DNA from: Comamonadaceae bacterium
GTDB lineage: Bacteria > Pseudomonadota > Gammaproteobacteria > Burkholderiales > Burkholderiaceae_C
NCBI GenBank assembly: GCA_027488735.1
Contig: JAIYBB010000003.1
Span: 124,001 to 188,000 of the forward strand
Reading direction: 5' to 3'
DNA length: 64,000 bases
Shown: positions 23,731 to 32,793 of the stretch, piece after piece
Layout of the letters: each line of letters begins with the position of its first letter
Numbering within the stretch: the first letter of the stretch is position 1
The notes under the pieces: generated by a model
The model's database searches: none
The model's input: the letters and a program-made list of their open reading frames with translations, nothing else
Told to the model about the DNA's origin: nothing
Made by a program: the position numbers and the translations under genes

Positions 23731-23758
23731 AACCAACCTCTCGGGGTTGGTTTTTTTT
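23731..23758 (+). terminator. Rho-independent terminator after tmRNA
   Basis: AACCAACC and GGTTGGTT form an 8-bp stem with a 6-base loop, running into eight T residues. It begins 10 bases after the tmRNA CCA end. Confidence 0.93.
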
Positions 23759-23878
23759 CACCACAAGCTCGTGTCTGTGCGTGTTCAGGCGATAGTTTGG
23801 CCCCGGTTCTATCGACACGTCAGGTGGCTCAAACACAGCTTCTTCAAACCGCCACATTTCAATGCCAAAATCCCCGGT

Positions 23879-24751
23879 ATGAACACTCGCATACTCAAAG
23901 CTGTTTTCCCCATCGCCGGTTTAGGCTCCCGTTTTTTGCCCGCCACCAAAGCCTCTGCCAAGGAAATGCTGCCGGTGGTGGACAAGCCCTTGATTCAATA
24001 CGCTGTGGAAGAGGCCTACGAAGCTGGCATTCGTCATATGGTGTTTGTCACCGGGCGCACCAAGCGCAGTGTCGAAGACCACTTTGACACCGCCTACGAA
24101 TTGGAAAATGAATTAGAGCAAGCCGGCAAGACCGAGTTGCTGAAAATTGCACGCGGCATTTCCCCTGACGACATGGTGTGCAGTTATGTGCGTCAGCCTC
24201 GCGCTTTGGGTTTGGGCCATGCGGTGTTATGTGCCGAGCATTTGGTGGGCCAGGAGCCATTTGCGGTGTTGTTGGCCGACGACTTGATGGTCGGGCAACC
24301 CTCCATCACCGCACAAATGGTGCAGCAATTCGCCACGCTGCAAGCCAGCATATTGGCGGTTCAAGACGTTCCCCTGGACCAAACTAATCGCTACGGTATC
24401 GTCAGTGGCACCACCCTAGACGCCCAATTGACCCAGCTTTCGGGCATTGTTGAGAAGCCCGCTCCCGCCGATGCGCCCAGTACTTTGGCCGTGGCAGGGC
24501 GTTACATTTTGATGCCACGTATTTTTGAAGAATTGAAAACCACGCCCAAAGGCGCGGGCGGTGAAATTCAGTTGACCGATGCGATCGCGCAATTGCTGAG
24601 CAAAGAAAAAGTGTTTGCCTATCGTTACCACGGCACGCGTTATGACTGCGGCAGCAAACTGGGCTTTTTACAGGCCACAGTTGATTTGGGTGAGCACCAT
24701 CCGCAGGTTGGCGCCGAATTTTCATCTTGGCTGGCGCAACGCCAGTCCTGA
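23879..24751 (+). CDS. galU: UTP-glucose-1-phosphate uridylyltransferase
   Basis: It makes UDP-glucose for surface polysaccharides and nucleotide-sugar pathways. The 290 residues start at MNTRILKAVFPIAGLGSRF; the nucleotidyltransferase signature GLGSRFLPATKASAKEMLP is intact, followed by KPLIQYAVEEAYEAGI. The late motif GTRYDCGSKLGFLQAT is also typical. The frame is open back into the tmRNA, but the conserved start is the ATG at 23879. Confidence 0.96.
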   Translation: MNTRILKAVFPIAGLGSRFLPATKASAKEMLPVVDKPLIQYAVEEAYEAGIRHMVFVTGRTKRSVEDHFDTAYELENELEQAGKTELLKIARGISPDDMVCSYVRQPRALGLGHAVLCAEHLVGQEPFAVLLADDLMVGQPSITAQMVQQFATLQASILAVQDVPLDQTNRYGIVSGTTLDAQLTQLSGIVEKPAPADAPSTLAVAGRYILMPRIFEELKTTPKGAGGEIQLTDAIAQLLSKEKVFAYRYHGTRYDCGSKLGFLQATVDLGEHHPQVGAEFSSWLAQRQS

Positions 24752-24870
24752 GTCAATCCCGCGCACGGCTGCGGGCCTCGCCAAGTCGCCAACAAGACCA
24801 CCCCAGGTCTTAGCCTGTGGTTAACCCTAGTCGCATCAGTGTTATAAATCCCTTTCTTCTTGGGATTCGT

Positions 24871-27027
24871 ATGCCATTTAAGTATTTAGTGCTTTTTATT
24901 TGCCGTTGCTGCATATTTTTTGGGGTGCTTGTGACGCAATGGGCAACTGCGGGCATGTTGGTCAAAGCCGATATTGACCGCTTGTTTGATCAGCAGTGCT
25001 TGGTAGGTGACATTCAGCCAAATTTGCCTGTGTGGCCTTTGTTTGTGAAGGATGGCGAGAACCCTGACGCAAAACCTGTGCTCAAGGCTTATGTGTTTGA
25101 GACGGTGGATTTTGAACCGGTGCGGGGCTATGGCGGCAAGCCCATCAATGTCATGGTGGTGATGGATACACAAGGCAATTACCTTGCGTCGAAATTGCTG
25201 GACCACAAAGAGCCGTTGTTTCGTTCCGATGCAGGCATCGCCAAGTTAAGCAAGTTCACCGAGCAATACGCCGGCTTGTCCATGCAACAAAAAATTGAAA
25301 TATTTGCCCACACAGCCACACCCAGGCGCGATGCCAATTACGCTGCATTGTTTGGGGTACAGGCTGGCACGGTGACGGCCAAAGCCATCGATAAAACCAT
25401 TGTGTTGTCTGCTGCATCAGTGGCCATGGCTCATGCGGAGGCGCAAGCCCAAGGCATGATTGCGGGAGCGGTTGCCGGCGGCGCCAAACAAAAGCCTGAG
25501 AGCGAAACATACACGCGATTGACCTGGGACAACTTGTTGTCGCGCGGCATGGTGAGCGAACAAGTGTTCACAAGATCTGAGATTGAAAAGGTTTTTGCTG
25601 GAACAAAAGCTTCAGGCACCGACAAGTTGGCCGCAGACAAACCCGACGAACCCGCATTGAAGTTGAATGTGGCTTTAGTCAGTTTGCCCGCTATTGGACG
25701 CAACCTGTTGGACAACGATGGTTGGCGCTTGCTCGCTACCAACCGACGTCAAGCGCAGGCTTTGTTGGTGCTCGAATCGGGACCAATGTCCCGCATGAAT
25801 TACGAAAGTCAACGTGTCCAAGAAGATCTGCCGTTTGAGGTCAGGCAAAACGGACAAACGCTAAAACTTCGCGTCATGTCGTATGACAAGGCGTTGCGTG
25901 TGCCGGGTTATCCGGAGACAACGCGGGCATTTTTTTTCGTGGTGGATAACGCCACGCCTCTCGATCCGACTTCTGCGTTCGATTTGGATTTGAAATGGGG
26001 ACGGCGATTTGGCAGTTACCCCAACCAAGTGGTCAATGTGACGCTGCCGCTAGATTACAGCTTTCACGGTTGGCGTGCGGCTTGGTATGGACTGTTGGAT
26101 GCTGATATTTCCCAATGGGATTGGGTCAATGCTTGGCAAACACGCAGCATGGAAATTGTGGTGTTGTTGCTGGGTTTGGTGGTGTTGACCACTGGCTTGG
26201 TCATGCAAAAGCGTTTGAGTGCAGGTACCCGCCGGCTGAAGTGGTTGCGTGGGGCTTATTTGGTTTTCACGCTGGGCTTCATCGGTTGGTATGCGCAAGG
26301 CCAGTTGACGATTGTCAACATCACGGCGGCAATCGATGAGTTGCGCCACGGCGGAGACTTGTTGTTTTTCATGAACGACCCGATGAGTGTGATTTTGTGG
26401 TTGTTTGTGGCCGGCACCTTGCTTGTTTGGGGGCGCGGTACGTTCTGCGGTTGGTTGTGTCCATTCGGGGCACTGCAAGAACTCATCAGCATGGTGACCC
26501 AAGCCGTTGGCTTGCATCACCGCCGTTTGAAATCTGCCTTGGACCGAAAGCTCAAAATGTTCAAGTATGTGGTGTTGGCAGTGATTGTGGGTGGGGTGTG
26601 GTTTTCTCCTTCGTTCGCTGAGGTGGCTGTTGAAATCGAGCCATTCAAAACAGCCATCAGTTTGTACTTTGTGCGTGATTGGCCTTACGTTGCTTGGGCA
26701 GTGTTTTGTTTGGGCTTGAGCGTGTTTGTCTACCGAGGCTACTGTCGTTATATCTGTCCGTTGGGCGCGGCCTTGGCAGCCACCAATGTGCTGCAACGTT
26801 GGTCTTGGATACCGCGTCGCGAAGCTTGTGGCACGCCCTGTCAAACATGCCGCCACCGCTGTGAATACCAAGCCATTGAGCCCAGCGGCGAGATCAATTA
26901 CAGCGAATGCTTCCAATGCTTGGATTGCGTGTCTATCTATCAGGATGACCAGCGCTGTCTGCCATTGATTCAACAACGCAAAGACGGCAGTCGCTTCATT
27001 GCACTTCAACCCGAGGTTTCAGCATGA
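24871..27027 (+). CDS. NosR/NirI-family membrane flavo-iron-sulfur protein
   Basis: A 718-residue membrane protein. After a signal/anchor comes a periplasmic FMN-binding domain; QAGTVT (Thr at about 167) aligns with the SGAT-type flavin attachment site, although the sequence differs. About five membrane helices follow (from residue 425), with two CxxxCP loops (Cys526/530, Cys625/629) and a cytosolic ferredoxin-like part (Cys653, 657, 660, 664, 680, 683, 686, 696). NosR moves electrons to N2O reductase, but no nosZ is here, so the acceptor is unknown. It overlaps apbE, whose product would attach the FMN. The ATG at 24871 is preferred over a GTG at 24817. Confidence 0.85.
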   Translation: MPFKYLVLFICRCCIFFGVLVTQWATAGMLVKADIDRLFDQQCLVGDIQPNLPVWPLFVKDGENPDAKPVLKAYVFETVDFEPVRGYGGKPINVMVVMDTQGNYLASKLLDHKEPLFRSDAGIAKLSKFTEQYAGLSMQQKIEIFAHTATPRRDANYAALFGVQAGTVTAKAIDKTIVLSAASVAMAHAEAQAQGMIAGAVAGGAKQKPESETYTRLTWDNLLSRGMVSEQVFTRSEIEKVFAGTKASGTDKLAADKPDEPALKLNVALVSLPAIGRNLLDNDGWRLLATNRRQAQALLVLESGPMSRMNYESQRVQEDLPFEVRQNGQTLKLRVMSYDKALRVPGYPETTRAFFFVVDNATPLDPTSAFDLDLKWGRRFGSYPNQVVNVTLPLDYSFHGWRAAWYGLLDADISQWDWVNAWQTRSMEIVVLLLGLVVLTTGLVMQKRLSAGTRRLKWLRGAYLVFTLGFIGWYAQGQLTIVNITAAIDELRHGGDLLFFMNDPMSVILWLFVAGTLLVWGRGTFCGWLCPFGALQELISMVTQAVGLHHRRLKSALDRKLKMFKYVVLAVIVGGVWFSPSFAEVAVEIEPFKTAISLYFVRDWPYVAWAVFCLGLSVFVYRGYCRYICPLGAALAATNVLQRWSWIPRREACGTPCQTCRHRCEYQAIEPSGEINYSECFQCLDCVSIYQDDQRCLPLIQQRKDGSRFIALQPEVSA

Positions 27028-28037
27028 GCACAACACGTCGCCAATATTTGGGCTGGGGCGCTGGCACATTGCTGTCAGGCATGGCAGGGCAAGGGGCATT
27101 CACGGCGGCGTTGTCGTCTCCTTGCGCTGAGCGTTTGGTATGGCGTGAACGCGCTTTGATTGGCTTTGGCACAAGTTTGTGGTTGCGTGCAGCGCACTGT
27201 CACACTGACCGTTTGGAGTTGGCATTAGACGAAGCCGTGAAAGCCATTCGCGGCGTAGAAGCTGACATGAGTTTGTTCAATCCCGACAGTGCAGTGTCCC
27301 GTTTAAACCGTGAGGGCGTGTTGCAACAACCGTCGGCGCAATTGCTGTCTGTACTTTCGTTGGCGCAACATGTGTCAGCGCGCAGTCGAGGTGCATTTGA
27401 TGTCACAGTCCAACCCCTGTGGCATCTGTGGTCACAAGCGCATGCCGCCGGCAAAGTCGCCGAGAAACATGCGTTGCAACGTCAATTGGCTTTGGTCAAT
27501 TGGCGCGCTTTAGAAATCAGCCCGCACGCCGTTCGTTTGAACGCCAAAGGCATGGGCGTATCCCTCAACGGCATTGCACAAGGCTATGCGGCTGATCTGG
27601 TGCGTTCAGTGTTGCAGTCGCATGGGGTGATGCATGCGGTGGTAGACACGGGCGAGACATCCACCTTGGGCCAAGCTCCCGGCGCGCAGGCATGGCGATT
27701 GGGCATTGAAAGCACGAAAGGAGGCGGCGATAAACGCAGTTTGTCCCTGCCGCAGGGTTTGGCGATGGCGACATCTTCAGATGCCCACACCAGTTTCACC
27801 CAAGACCGTTTGCATCACCATATTTTTGACCCGTACACGGGAGATTCCCCGCGTTATTGGTCCAGCGTTTCTGTGGTTGCACCTTCTTGCGCATTGGCAG
27901 ACGCTTTGACCAAAGTATTTTTTATGTGCCCTGCACAGCAGGTAGCCCGTGTTGCCCATGCTTGGCAGGTGGACGTGGTGCTGCAAGACAAGCGCGGCAA
28001 GTGGTGGTCACCTACCCAGTTATTTTTGAGGGGCTGA
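27024..28037 (+). CDS. apbE: FAD:protein FMN transferase ApbE
   Basis: A periplasmic flavin transferase that links FMN to a Thr of target proteins such as NosR, NqrB/C or RnfG. The 337 residues begin with a twin-arginine-like signal (TTRRQYLGWGAG). The family motifs are visible: FDVTVQPLWHLW, SLNGIAQGYAADLV, and DRLHHHIFDPYTG near residue 270. The start overlaps the NosR-like stop by 4 bases, which makes that protein the likely substrate. Confidence 0.92.
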   Translation: MSTTRRQYLGWGAGTLLSGMAGQGAFTAALSSPCAERLVWRERALIGFGTSLWLRAAHCHTDRLELALDEAVKAIRGVEADMSLFNPDSAVSRLNREGVLQQPSAQLLSVLSLAQHVSARSRGAFDVTVQPLWHLWSQAHAAGKVAEKHALQRQLALVNWRALEISPHAVRLNAKGMGVSLNGIAQGYAADLVRSVLQSHGVMHAVVDTGETSTLGQAPGAQAWRLGIESTKGGGDKRSLSLPQGLAMATSSDAHTSFTQDRLHHHIFDPYTGDSPRYWSSVSVVAPSCALADALTKVFFMCPAQQVARVAHAWQVDVVLQDKRGKWWSPTQLFLRG

Positions 28038-28064
28038 TTGAATCACCACCTTGTGTGATTCAAT
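28037..28064 (+). terminator. Hairpin after apbE, possible bidirectional terminator
   Basis: ATTGAATCAC and GTGATTCAAT form a perfect 10-bp stem with an 8-base loop starting at the apbE stop codon. The T-tract after it is weak (GTTGCGTTTG). It lies in the 109-base gap between convergent apbE and the XdhC-family gene. Confidence 0.5.
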
Positions 28065-28146
28065 GTTGCGTTTGAATCAGTCGAGTTGTTATGTGTGTGC
28101 CACGGAGTGCACTTTTGCGAATGACAAAGGCGTTTGAGCAAACCAG

Positions 28147-29217
28147 TTAATTGCGAATGCCACACACCAAAACACCCGGATCATTGTGGGCAATGTCTTG
28201 GCTGTTTTTGGCGTGGGCCACGTCCATGTCGCGTGGCAAGGGAACGTTGTTCTTCACGGCCAGCACTTCGGCCATGATGCTCACAGCAATTTCCGCAGGC
28301 GTTTTGCTGCCAATGTAAATGCCAATCGGACCGCGCAAACGCTTTAACTCTTCGTCTGTTTTGCCCAAATGCTCGAGCATGCGTTGTTGCCGCGCTTCGT
28401 TGTTACGGCGCGAACCGATCGCGCCTACATAAAAAGCATCGCTCTCCAGCGCTTCGAGCAAGGCCAGGTCATCTAATTTGGGGTCGTGCGTCAGTGCGAT
28501 CACGCAACTGCGTCTGTCGGGGCGAAAACTTTGCACCACATCATCTGGCATTTCGTTGGTAAGTGCCACATTGGCCACAGACCAAGCGCCGCGGTATTCC
28601 TCACGCGGGTCACAGACAGTGACGGCAAACCCATTGAACAAGGCCATGGTGGCCAAGTATTCGGTGAGTTGTCCGGCGCCAATCAGCAACATGCGGTATT
28701 CCGGACCAAAAGTGTTGAGTAAACGCGAGTCGTCAATACTCAATTCGGTAGGGGTATCGCTGGGGCTCAAACTCACTTGCCCGTCAGACAGCAACGTGCT
28801 GCGTTGCATCAACTGGCCTTGCTCGAGCGACATCACCAACTGGTCCAGCGACTTGGCATCGGGGTCAAACTCCAGCAGCAATTCCAAGGTGCCGCCACAG
28901 GGCAAACCAAACCTGTGCGCTTCGTCAGCTGTGATGCCGTATTTCACGCGCTGCGGCGCGCCACTGGGAATCTCTTGCGCTTCGCCCAAGGACTGTCCGC
29001 TTGCGTAGGCTTGGGTGAATCGGTAAATCAAATCATCTTCAATACAACCGCCAGAGACCGAACCCACCACTGCACCGGTTTCGCACAACGCCATGATCGA
29101 GCCGATCGGGCGCGGAGAAGACCCCCATGTTCGAACCACTGTGGCCAGCAAGGCGCGTTGCCCCGCGAGCCGCCAATTGCGCAATGAGCGCAAAACCATG
29201 ACATCTATGTTTTCCAT
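28147..29217 (-). CDS. XdhC/CoxI-family protein
   Basis: A 356-residue protein from the ATG at 29217. The N-terminal XdhC/CoxI domain has TWGSSPRPIGSIM and VGSVSGGCIEDDLI, a site tied to molybdenum-cofactor sulfuration or insertion. The C-terminal domain is Rossmann-like (LLIGAGQLTEYLATMAL, VTVCDPREEYRGAW, YVGAIGSRRN). Such proteins mature xanthine dehydrogenase or CO-dehydrogenase-type enzymes, but no molybdoenzyme gene is in the window, so the client is unknown. It is divergent from rsuA with 59 bases between. Confidence 0.85.
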   Translation of the reverse strand: MENIDVMVLRSLRNWRLAGQRALLATVVRTWGSSPRPIGSIMALCETGAVVGSVSGGCIEDDLIYRFTQAYASGQSLGEAQEIPSGAPQRVKYGITADEAHRFGLPCGGTLELLLEFDPDAKSLDQLVMSLEQGQLMQRSTLLSDGQVSLSPSDTPTELSIDDSRLLNTFGPEYRMLLIGAGQLTEYLATMALFNGFAVTVCDPREEYRGAWSVANVALTNEMPDDVVQSFRPDRRSCVIALTHDPKLDDLALLEALESDAFYVGAIGSRRNNEARQQRMLEHLGKTDEELKRLRGPIGIYIGSKTPAEIAVSIMAEVLAVKNNVPLPRDMDVAHAKNSQDIAHNDPGVLVCGIRN

Positions 29218-29276
29218 GGTGCATACTTTAACGCTTACGCCCCAACACCCTAAGACCCTTTTGATGCTTGTTTGAC

Positions 29277-30032
29277 ATGGCGAACCCTTTGATATTGACC
29301 GATCTTTTGTACTCACAAGGCTTTGGGACCCGCCGTATTTGCATGGGCTTGGTGCAGCAAGGCTTGGTCAAAATAGACACCGGCAATGGCTTGGTCAGCG
29401 TTCACGAAACTGATACTGTGGTGGAGGCGTTTGGCGGCATGACTTTCATGGTGCAAGGCGTACTTTGGCAGTACCACGCCAAGGCCTATGTGTTGTTGCA
29501 CAAACCAGCGGGTACCGAGTGTTCGCACAAACCATCGGCGTGGCCCAGCGTGTATTCCTTGTTGCCAACACCACTGAGGCAACGGCCTGCCAAAACCAGC
29601 TTGCAAGGCGTTCAAGCCGTTGGGCGTTTGGACCAAGACACCACAGGCATGCTGTTGTTGAGTGACGATGGCCAGTTCATTCATCGCTTGAGTTCACCCA
29701 AGCACCATGTGCCCAAGGTCTATGAATTGAGCACAGAGGACACTTTGGATGCAACTGTCGCAGAAAAATTGTTGCAAGGTGTGGTGTTGAATGACGACCC
29801 CAAACCAGTCAAAGCTGCGGCTTGTGTATTGACGGGCAGCCACAGCATGGCGCTGACTTTGACCGAAGGCAAGTACCACCAAGTCAAGCGCATGTTGGCT
29901 GCAACGGGCCACAAAGTGGTGCGCTTACACCGTTCGCGTGTGGGTGATATGGTCTTGGACGATACATTGGCGCCGGGCCAATGGCGCTGGCTAACAGGCT
30001 CGGAATTACAAGCGCTGATCAGCAAGCCATAG
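29277..30032 (+). CDS. rsuA: Pseudouridine synthase, RsuA family
   Basis: A 251-residue enzyme probably forming pseudouridine 516 in 16S rRNA. A short S4-like N-terminus is followed by YVLLHKPAGTECS and the catalytic motif AVGRLDQDTTGMLLLSDDG. The stretch SPKHHVPKVYEL resembles RsuA (SPRHHCEKTY) more than RluB/E/F; the assignment within the family is by eye. The late motif EGKYHQVKRMLAATGHKVV is also present. Start ATG 29277; a TTG nine bases earlier is less likely. Confidence 0.8.
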   Translation: MANPLILTDLLYSQGFGTRRICMGLVQQGLVKIDTGNGLVSVHETDTVVEAFGGMTFMVQGVLWQYHAKAYVLLHKPAGTECSHKPSAWPSVYSLLPTPLRQRPAKTSLQGVQAVGRLDQDTTGMLLLSDDGQFIHRLSSPKHHVPKVYELSTEDTLDATVAEKLLQGVVLNDDPKPVKAAACVLTGSHSMALTLTEGKYHQVKRMLAATGHKVVRLHRSRVGDMVLDDTLAPGQWRWLTGSELQALISKP

Positions 30033-30083
30033 GCCGGTGGCCACTGCCAATAGGGCGGTGGTCAATGCCAAAGCCATGATGAG

Positions 30084-30101
30084 CGCGGCTATTCAGCCGC
30101 G
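30084..30101. other. Perfect hairpin between convergent genes
   Basis: CGCGGCT, a 4-base loop ATTC, then AGCCGCG: a 7-bp GC-rich stem in the 92-base gap between rsuA and the convergent hydrolase gene. No T-run follows on either strand, so it may be a weak terminator or a messenger 3' stabiliser. Confidence 0.4.
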
Positions 30102-30124
30102 ATGCACGCAATGAATGCCCAGTA

Positions 30125-30910
30125 TCACGGCAGGTCTTTTAGAAAATCCGTGACCAGTTGCAAGCTCAATGTGGGCTGGTCTCTGTGCGGCGCATGTCCG
30201 CATGCTTGCAATACCTCGCGTTGCACCGCGCCCTGTGTTTGTAATTCCTCAATGTGTCGCAAACTGCCGTAAATATCGTCCACCCCTTGCATGGCAAGCA
30301 CCGGCGAAACGATATGCTGACATTCACTGCGGATATCAAAGCTGCGAAATGCATCTGACAACCAGACGTCGTTCCATTGCCAAAATGCGCCATCGACATC
30401 GGCATGAAACTTCGACAACTTGCTACGCAACTCGCCTTGCTCAAAAGCGACTTTGGCGGCTTGAATAGAGCGCAGACTGATGTCTTCCACCCACAAATGC
30501 GGCGCCATCGCAATGGTGGCAGTGACCGCAAATTTGGCGGCATGCAGTAAAGCGATGGTGGCACCATCGGAGTGTCCCAGCAACACAGGTTTTTCTATCG
30601 AATAAGTGTTCAGCAAATGGGGCAGAACCTGCCACGCTTCGCGGTGCATGTAGTCGGGAGACAGTCGATTGACACCACGCACATCAACGATGGGCTGAGA
30701 ATTGCCATAGCCACGTCGCGAATACACCAAAGCCGAGCGGCCAGTGGCTTGGCATACCGCCAAAGGCCAATCCAAGGTGCGACTGTTCCACATGGCAACC
30801 GAACCCAAGCCCTCGTGCAAGTACACAATGGGTGAGCGGTTGTTTGCGCCCATAATTTGCCGTATCTCAAATGGGGCGGGAGAATTCATCATAGGTTGTG
30901 AAAAAAACAT
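30125..30910 (-). CDS. Alpha/beta-hydrolase fold protein
   Basis: A 261-residue soluble hydrolase without signal peptide. The oxyanion region is YLHEGLGSVAMWN, the nucleophile elbow GHSDGAT near residue 113, the acid is likely the Asp of MQGVDDIYGS, and the catalytic His lies in CGHAPHRDQP near the C-terminus, so the triad is complete. The substrate cannot be told; family members include esterases and carbon-carbon hydrolases. The start is the ATG at 30910; a second Met (MMNSPAP) lies 6 codons later. It is divergent from the RodZ-like gene across an AT-rich 123 bases. Confidence 0.8.
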   Translation of the reverse strand: MFFSQPMMNSPAPFEIRQIMGANNRSPIVYLHEGLGSVAMWNSRTLDWPLAVCQATGRSALVYSRRGYGNSQPIVDVRGVNRLSPDYMHREAWQVLPHLLNTYSIEKPVLLGHSDGATIALLHAAKFAVTATIAMAPHLWVEDISLRSIQAAKVAFEQGELRSKLSKFHADVDGAFWQWNDVWLSDAFRSFDIRSECQHIVSPVLAMQGVDDIYGSLRHIEELQTQGAVQREVLQACGHAPHRDQPTLSLQLVTDFLKDLP

Positions 30911-31033
30911 CAGAACAGCAGATAAGACTTTGCAAATGATAACTAAAGTACAAAAATATTTTAGAAATTCTGCATAGACTAATTTGTCTTATTACAGTAC
31001 ATTTTTTGATTATTTGCCACTGATAAAGCACAG
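30911..31033. promoter_or_regulatory. AT-rich divergent promoter region
   Basis: The 123 bases between the divergent hydrolase and RodZ-like genes are clearly AT-richer than the flanks and contain a small inverted repeat (AGAC TAATTT GTCT). Promoters for both genes most likely lie here, but I cannot assign specific boxes with confidence. Confidence 0.35.
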
Positions 31034-32008
31034 ATGGAAGCAAAAGAACGCGAAAACGCTGAGCATTTGAGAGAACTGCGGCAAGCCGCCGGTTTAAACA
31101 TTGCTCAATTGGCCGCCATGGCCAATCTTTCTGCGGGCCAAATACGCCAACTCGAAGACGGTGGCGACAACTTGTTTTACTCGCCGCAAATCAAAGCTCA
31201 GTCCATGCGGCGTGTGATTCGCATGCTTGAAAGTCCTTTGCCTGCCAGCAGTCCTAACAAAGTGTTGGCAGAAGAATCCGCACCACGCGCCAGTTCCGAT
31301 GTCATCGATAACATCATCCGCCTGTCAGAAAAAAACCTCAGCGGCAACGTGGTCACCTCTGTGGTGAGGCGTCCTGCCCGTATGGGAGGAATGCGGTCAA
31401 TTGTTGCGTTGGCAGGTGTAGTTTTTTTGGTATTTGTCGGTTGGCAATCCAATCAAGATATTACTGTGTCAAATTTCAGTGAATGGGTCAACCCCAGCGG
31501 ACTGAACCAAAGCCTTGACCAACCTACCGCAGCTGTTTTGCTTGAGTCTGAGGTCTCGAAAGAAGTCAAAACGGAAGAAGTCAAAGCAGGGTCAGTTGAC
31601 CATTCTTCATCAGCGTCTTCAGTTGCCAACGCACCAGCGCCTATCAATGCCATACCTGCTGCTGTTGCTACGCCGCAGGTGCAAGCCGCTGTGATGGAAA
31701 CACGGGATTGCGCCAACATCGATGCCAATCCAACGACCGTGTTGCCCCATTCGGTGTCTAAGCCTGGTAACTATGTATTTGTACAAGCCACCCAACCTGT
31801 GCAATTGTGTGTGGACGATGCCAAACTTAATCGCACCGTGTTGAATCTAGAGCCCGGGGCAGGTCGCAGTGTTCGCGGTTCGCCGCCTTGGACCATCAGC
31901 AGCAACGGACTGTCTTCAGTCACTATTTTTTTTCAAGGCAGCAAACTGAAGTTGCCTGAAAATGCGGGTCAACGGATTTATTTGGCAGAGCAAGTCGTTA
32001 GTCCCTGA
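31034..32008 (+). CDS. RodZ-like HTH membrane protein
   Basis: A 324-residue protein laid out like RodZ: an N-terminal Xre-type helix-turn-helix (LRELRQAAGLNIAQLAAMAN..IRQLEDG, residues 13-45), a cytosolic linker, one membrane helix (IVALAGVVFLVFVGW, about residues 122-138), a Ser/Ala/Pro-rich periplasmic linker, and a beta-rich C-terminal domain similar to DUF4115 (YVFVQATQPVQLCVDDAK). RodZ couples MreB to the wall machinery. The usual Burkholderiales rodZ neighbours (ispG, hisS) are absent, so it may be a paralogue with another role. Confidence 0.6.
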   Translation: MEAKERENAEHLRELRQAAGLNIAQLAAMANLSAGQIRQLEDGGDNLFYSPQIKAQSMRRVIRMLESPLPASSPNKVLAEESAPRASSDVIDNIIRLSEKNLSGNVVTSVVRRPARMGGMRSIVALAGVVFLVFVGWQSNQDITVSNFSEWVNPSGLNQSLDQPTAAVLLESEVSKEVKTEEVKAGSVDHSSSASSVANAPAPINAIPAAVATPQVQAAVMETRDCANIDANPTTVLPHSVSKPGNYVFVQATQPVQLCVDDAKLNRTVLNLEPGAGRSVRGSPPWTISSNGLSSVTIFFQGSKLKLPENAGQRIYLAEQVVSP

Positions 32009-32034
32009 TTCTTTGCCACAATACAGCCAGACCA

Positions 32035-32128
32035 GCCTGAGTGGTGAAATAGGTAGACACAGCGGACTTAAAATCCGCCGCTTTCGTGAATAACGGGCGT
32101 ACCGGTTCGATTCCGGTCTCAGGCACCA
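32035..32128 (+). tRNA. tRNA-Leu (anticodon UAA)
   Basis: Acceptor GCCTGAG pairs with CTCAGGC, the anticodon stem-loop is GCGGA-CTTAAAA-TCCGC (anticodon TAA), there is a long class II variable arm (CGCTTTCGTGAATAACGGGCG), the T-arm is ACCGG-TTCGATT-CCGGT, and the 3' CCA is encoded. It starts 26 bases after the RodZ-like stop. Confidence 0.97.
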
Positions 32129-32172
32129 TGATCAGAGTCGCTCCAGATTCTCGCCACTGCTATCATGCTTTC

Positions 32173-32790
32173 ATGTCACGATTCAATACCACTTACGAAA
32201 TCCATTTGCACGGCGCTGTGCCGTTGCGCGAGGATGTCACTTTTGAGCATTTACAAGAAGCTTTGCGCGGCTTGTGGGTCTATGCAGGTGCCAGATCCTT
32301 GCAAGAATGCGCCGACAGTTTTTACGAAGAAGAGCCAGGTATTCGGCACGATACCAACGACCATGTGTTGCAAATCTGTTGGACCATCAAAGGTGAGGAC
32401 GATTTCCGTCAAGTCCTTGACGATGTGTGCATGGGTTTGAATGACCTCACCCGTGCGGGTGCCGCGCTTGAAGTGACTTTTTACGATGCCGAGTTCGACG
32501 ATGAAGACGAAGCGCAGGGCAGAGATTCACGCGATGACTTCATGATGTTGTTTGTTGGGCCCACACCCGCGGCCATCATGCAAGTTCAACGCGATTTGCT
32601 GGTGCAAGACTTGGTGAATTTGATGGAACGCCATTTCGACGCATCCGAGCTCAGCGATGTGGTGCTGGAAGTCGACAAACTCTTTAGCAAGCGTTTTGAT
32701 TCTTTGGTGAATTCCCTAGAAATCAGCAAACCCCCCAAAGGCAGCGGTGGCAGCGGCCACGGCGGGCGCAGACCCCGCCATTTGCATTGA
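32173..32790 (+). CDS. Conserved betaproteobacterial protein of unknown function
   Basis: A 205-residue cytosolic acidic protein (MSRFNTTYEIHLHGAVPLRE). It is conserved in Burkholderiales as far as I recall and may be the DUF6806 family; no catalytic motif is visible. Features are an aromatic N-terminal half (LWVYAGARSLQECADSFYEEEPG), an acidic stretch FDDEDEAQGRDSRDD near residue 105 and a Gly/Arg/His-rich tail (GSGGSGHGGRRPRHLH) that could bind metal or nucleic acid. It begins 44 bases after tRNA-Leu and converges on tolA with 3 bases between stops. Confidence 0.7.
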   Translation: MSRFNTTYEIHLHGAVPLREDVTFEHLQEALRGLWVYAGARSLQECADSFYEEEPGIRHDTNDHVLQICWTIKGEDDFRQVLDDVCMGLNDLTRAGAALEVTFYDAEFDDEDEAQGRDSRDDFMMLFVGPTPAAIMQVQRDLLVQDLVNLMERHFDASELSDVVLEVDKLFSKRFDSLVNSLEISKPPKGSGGSGHGGRRPRHLH

Positions 32791-32793
32791 CAC

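Noticed and set aside
26050..27009. 319-codon minus-strand frame inside the NosR-like gene
   Set aside because: Antisense shadow, rich in His/Gln/Thr without domains.
24871..28037. A nitrous oxide reductase (nos) cluster
   Set aside because: Only NosR-like and ApbE genes are present; nosZ, nosD, nosF, nosY and nosL are absent.
30006..30077. Tiny hydrophobic frame of 23 codons on the minus strand (MALALTTALLAVATGLWLAD)
   Set aside because: It overlaps the rsuA end, has no ribosome site and is too short to support without conservation data.
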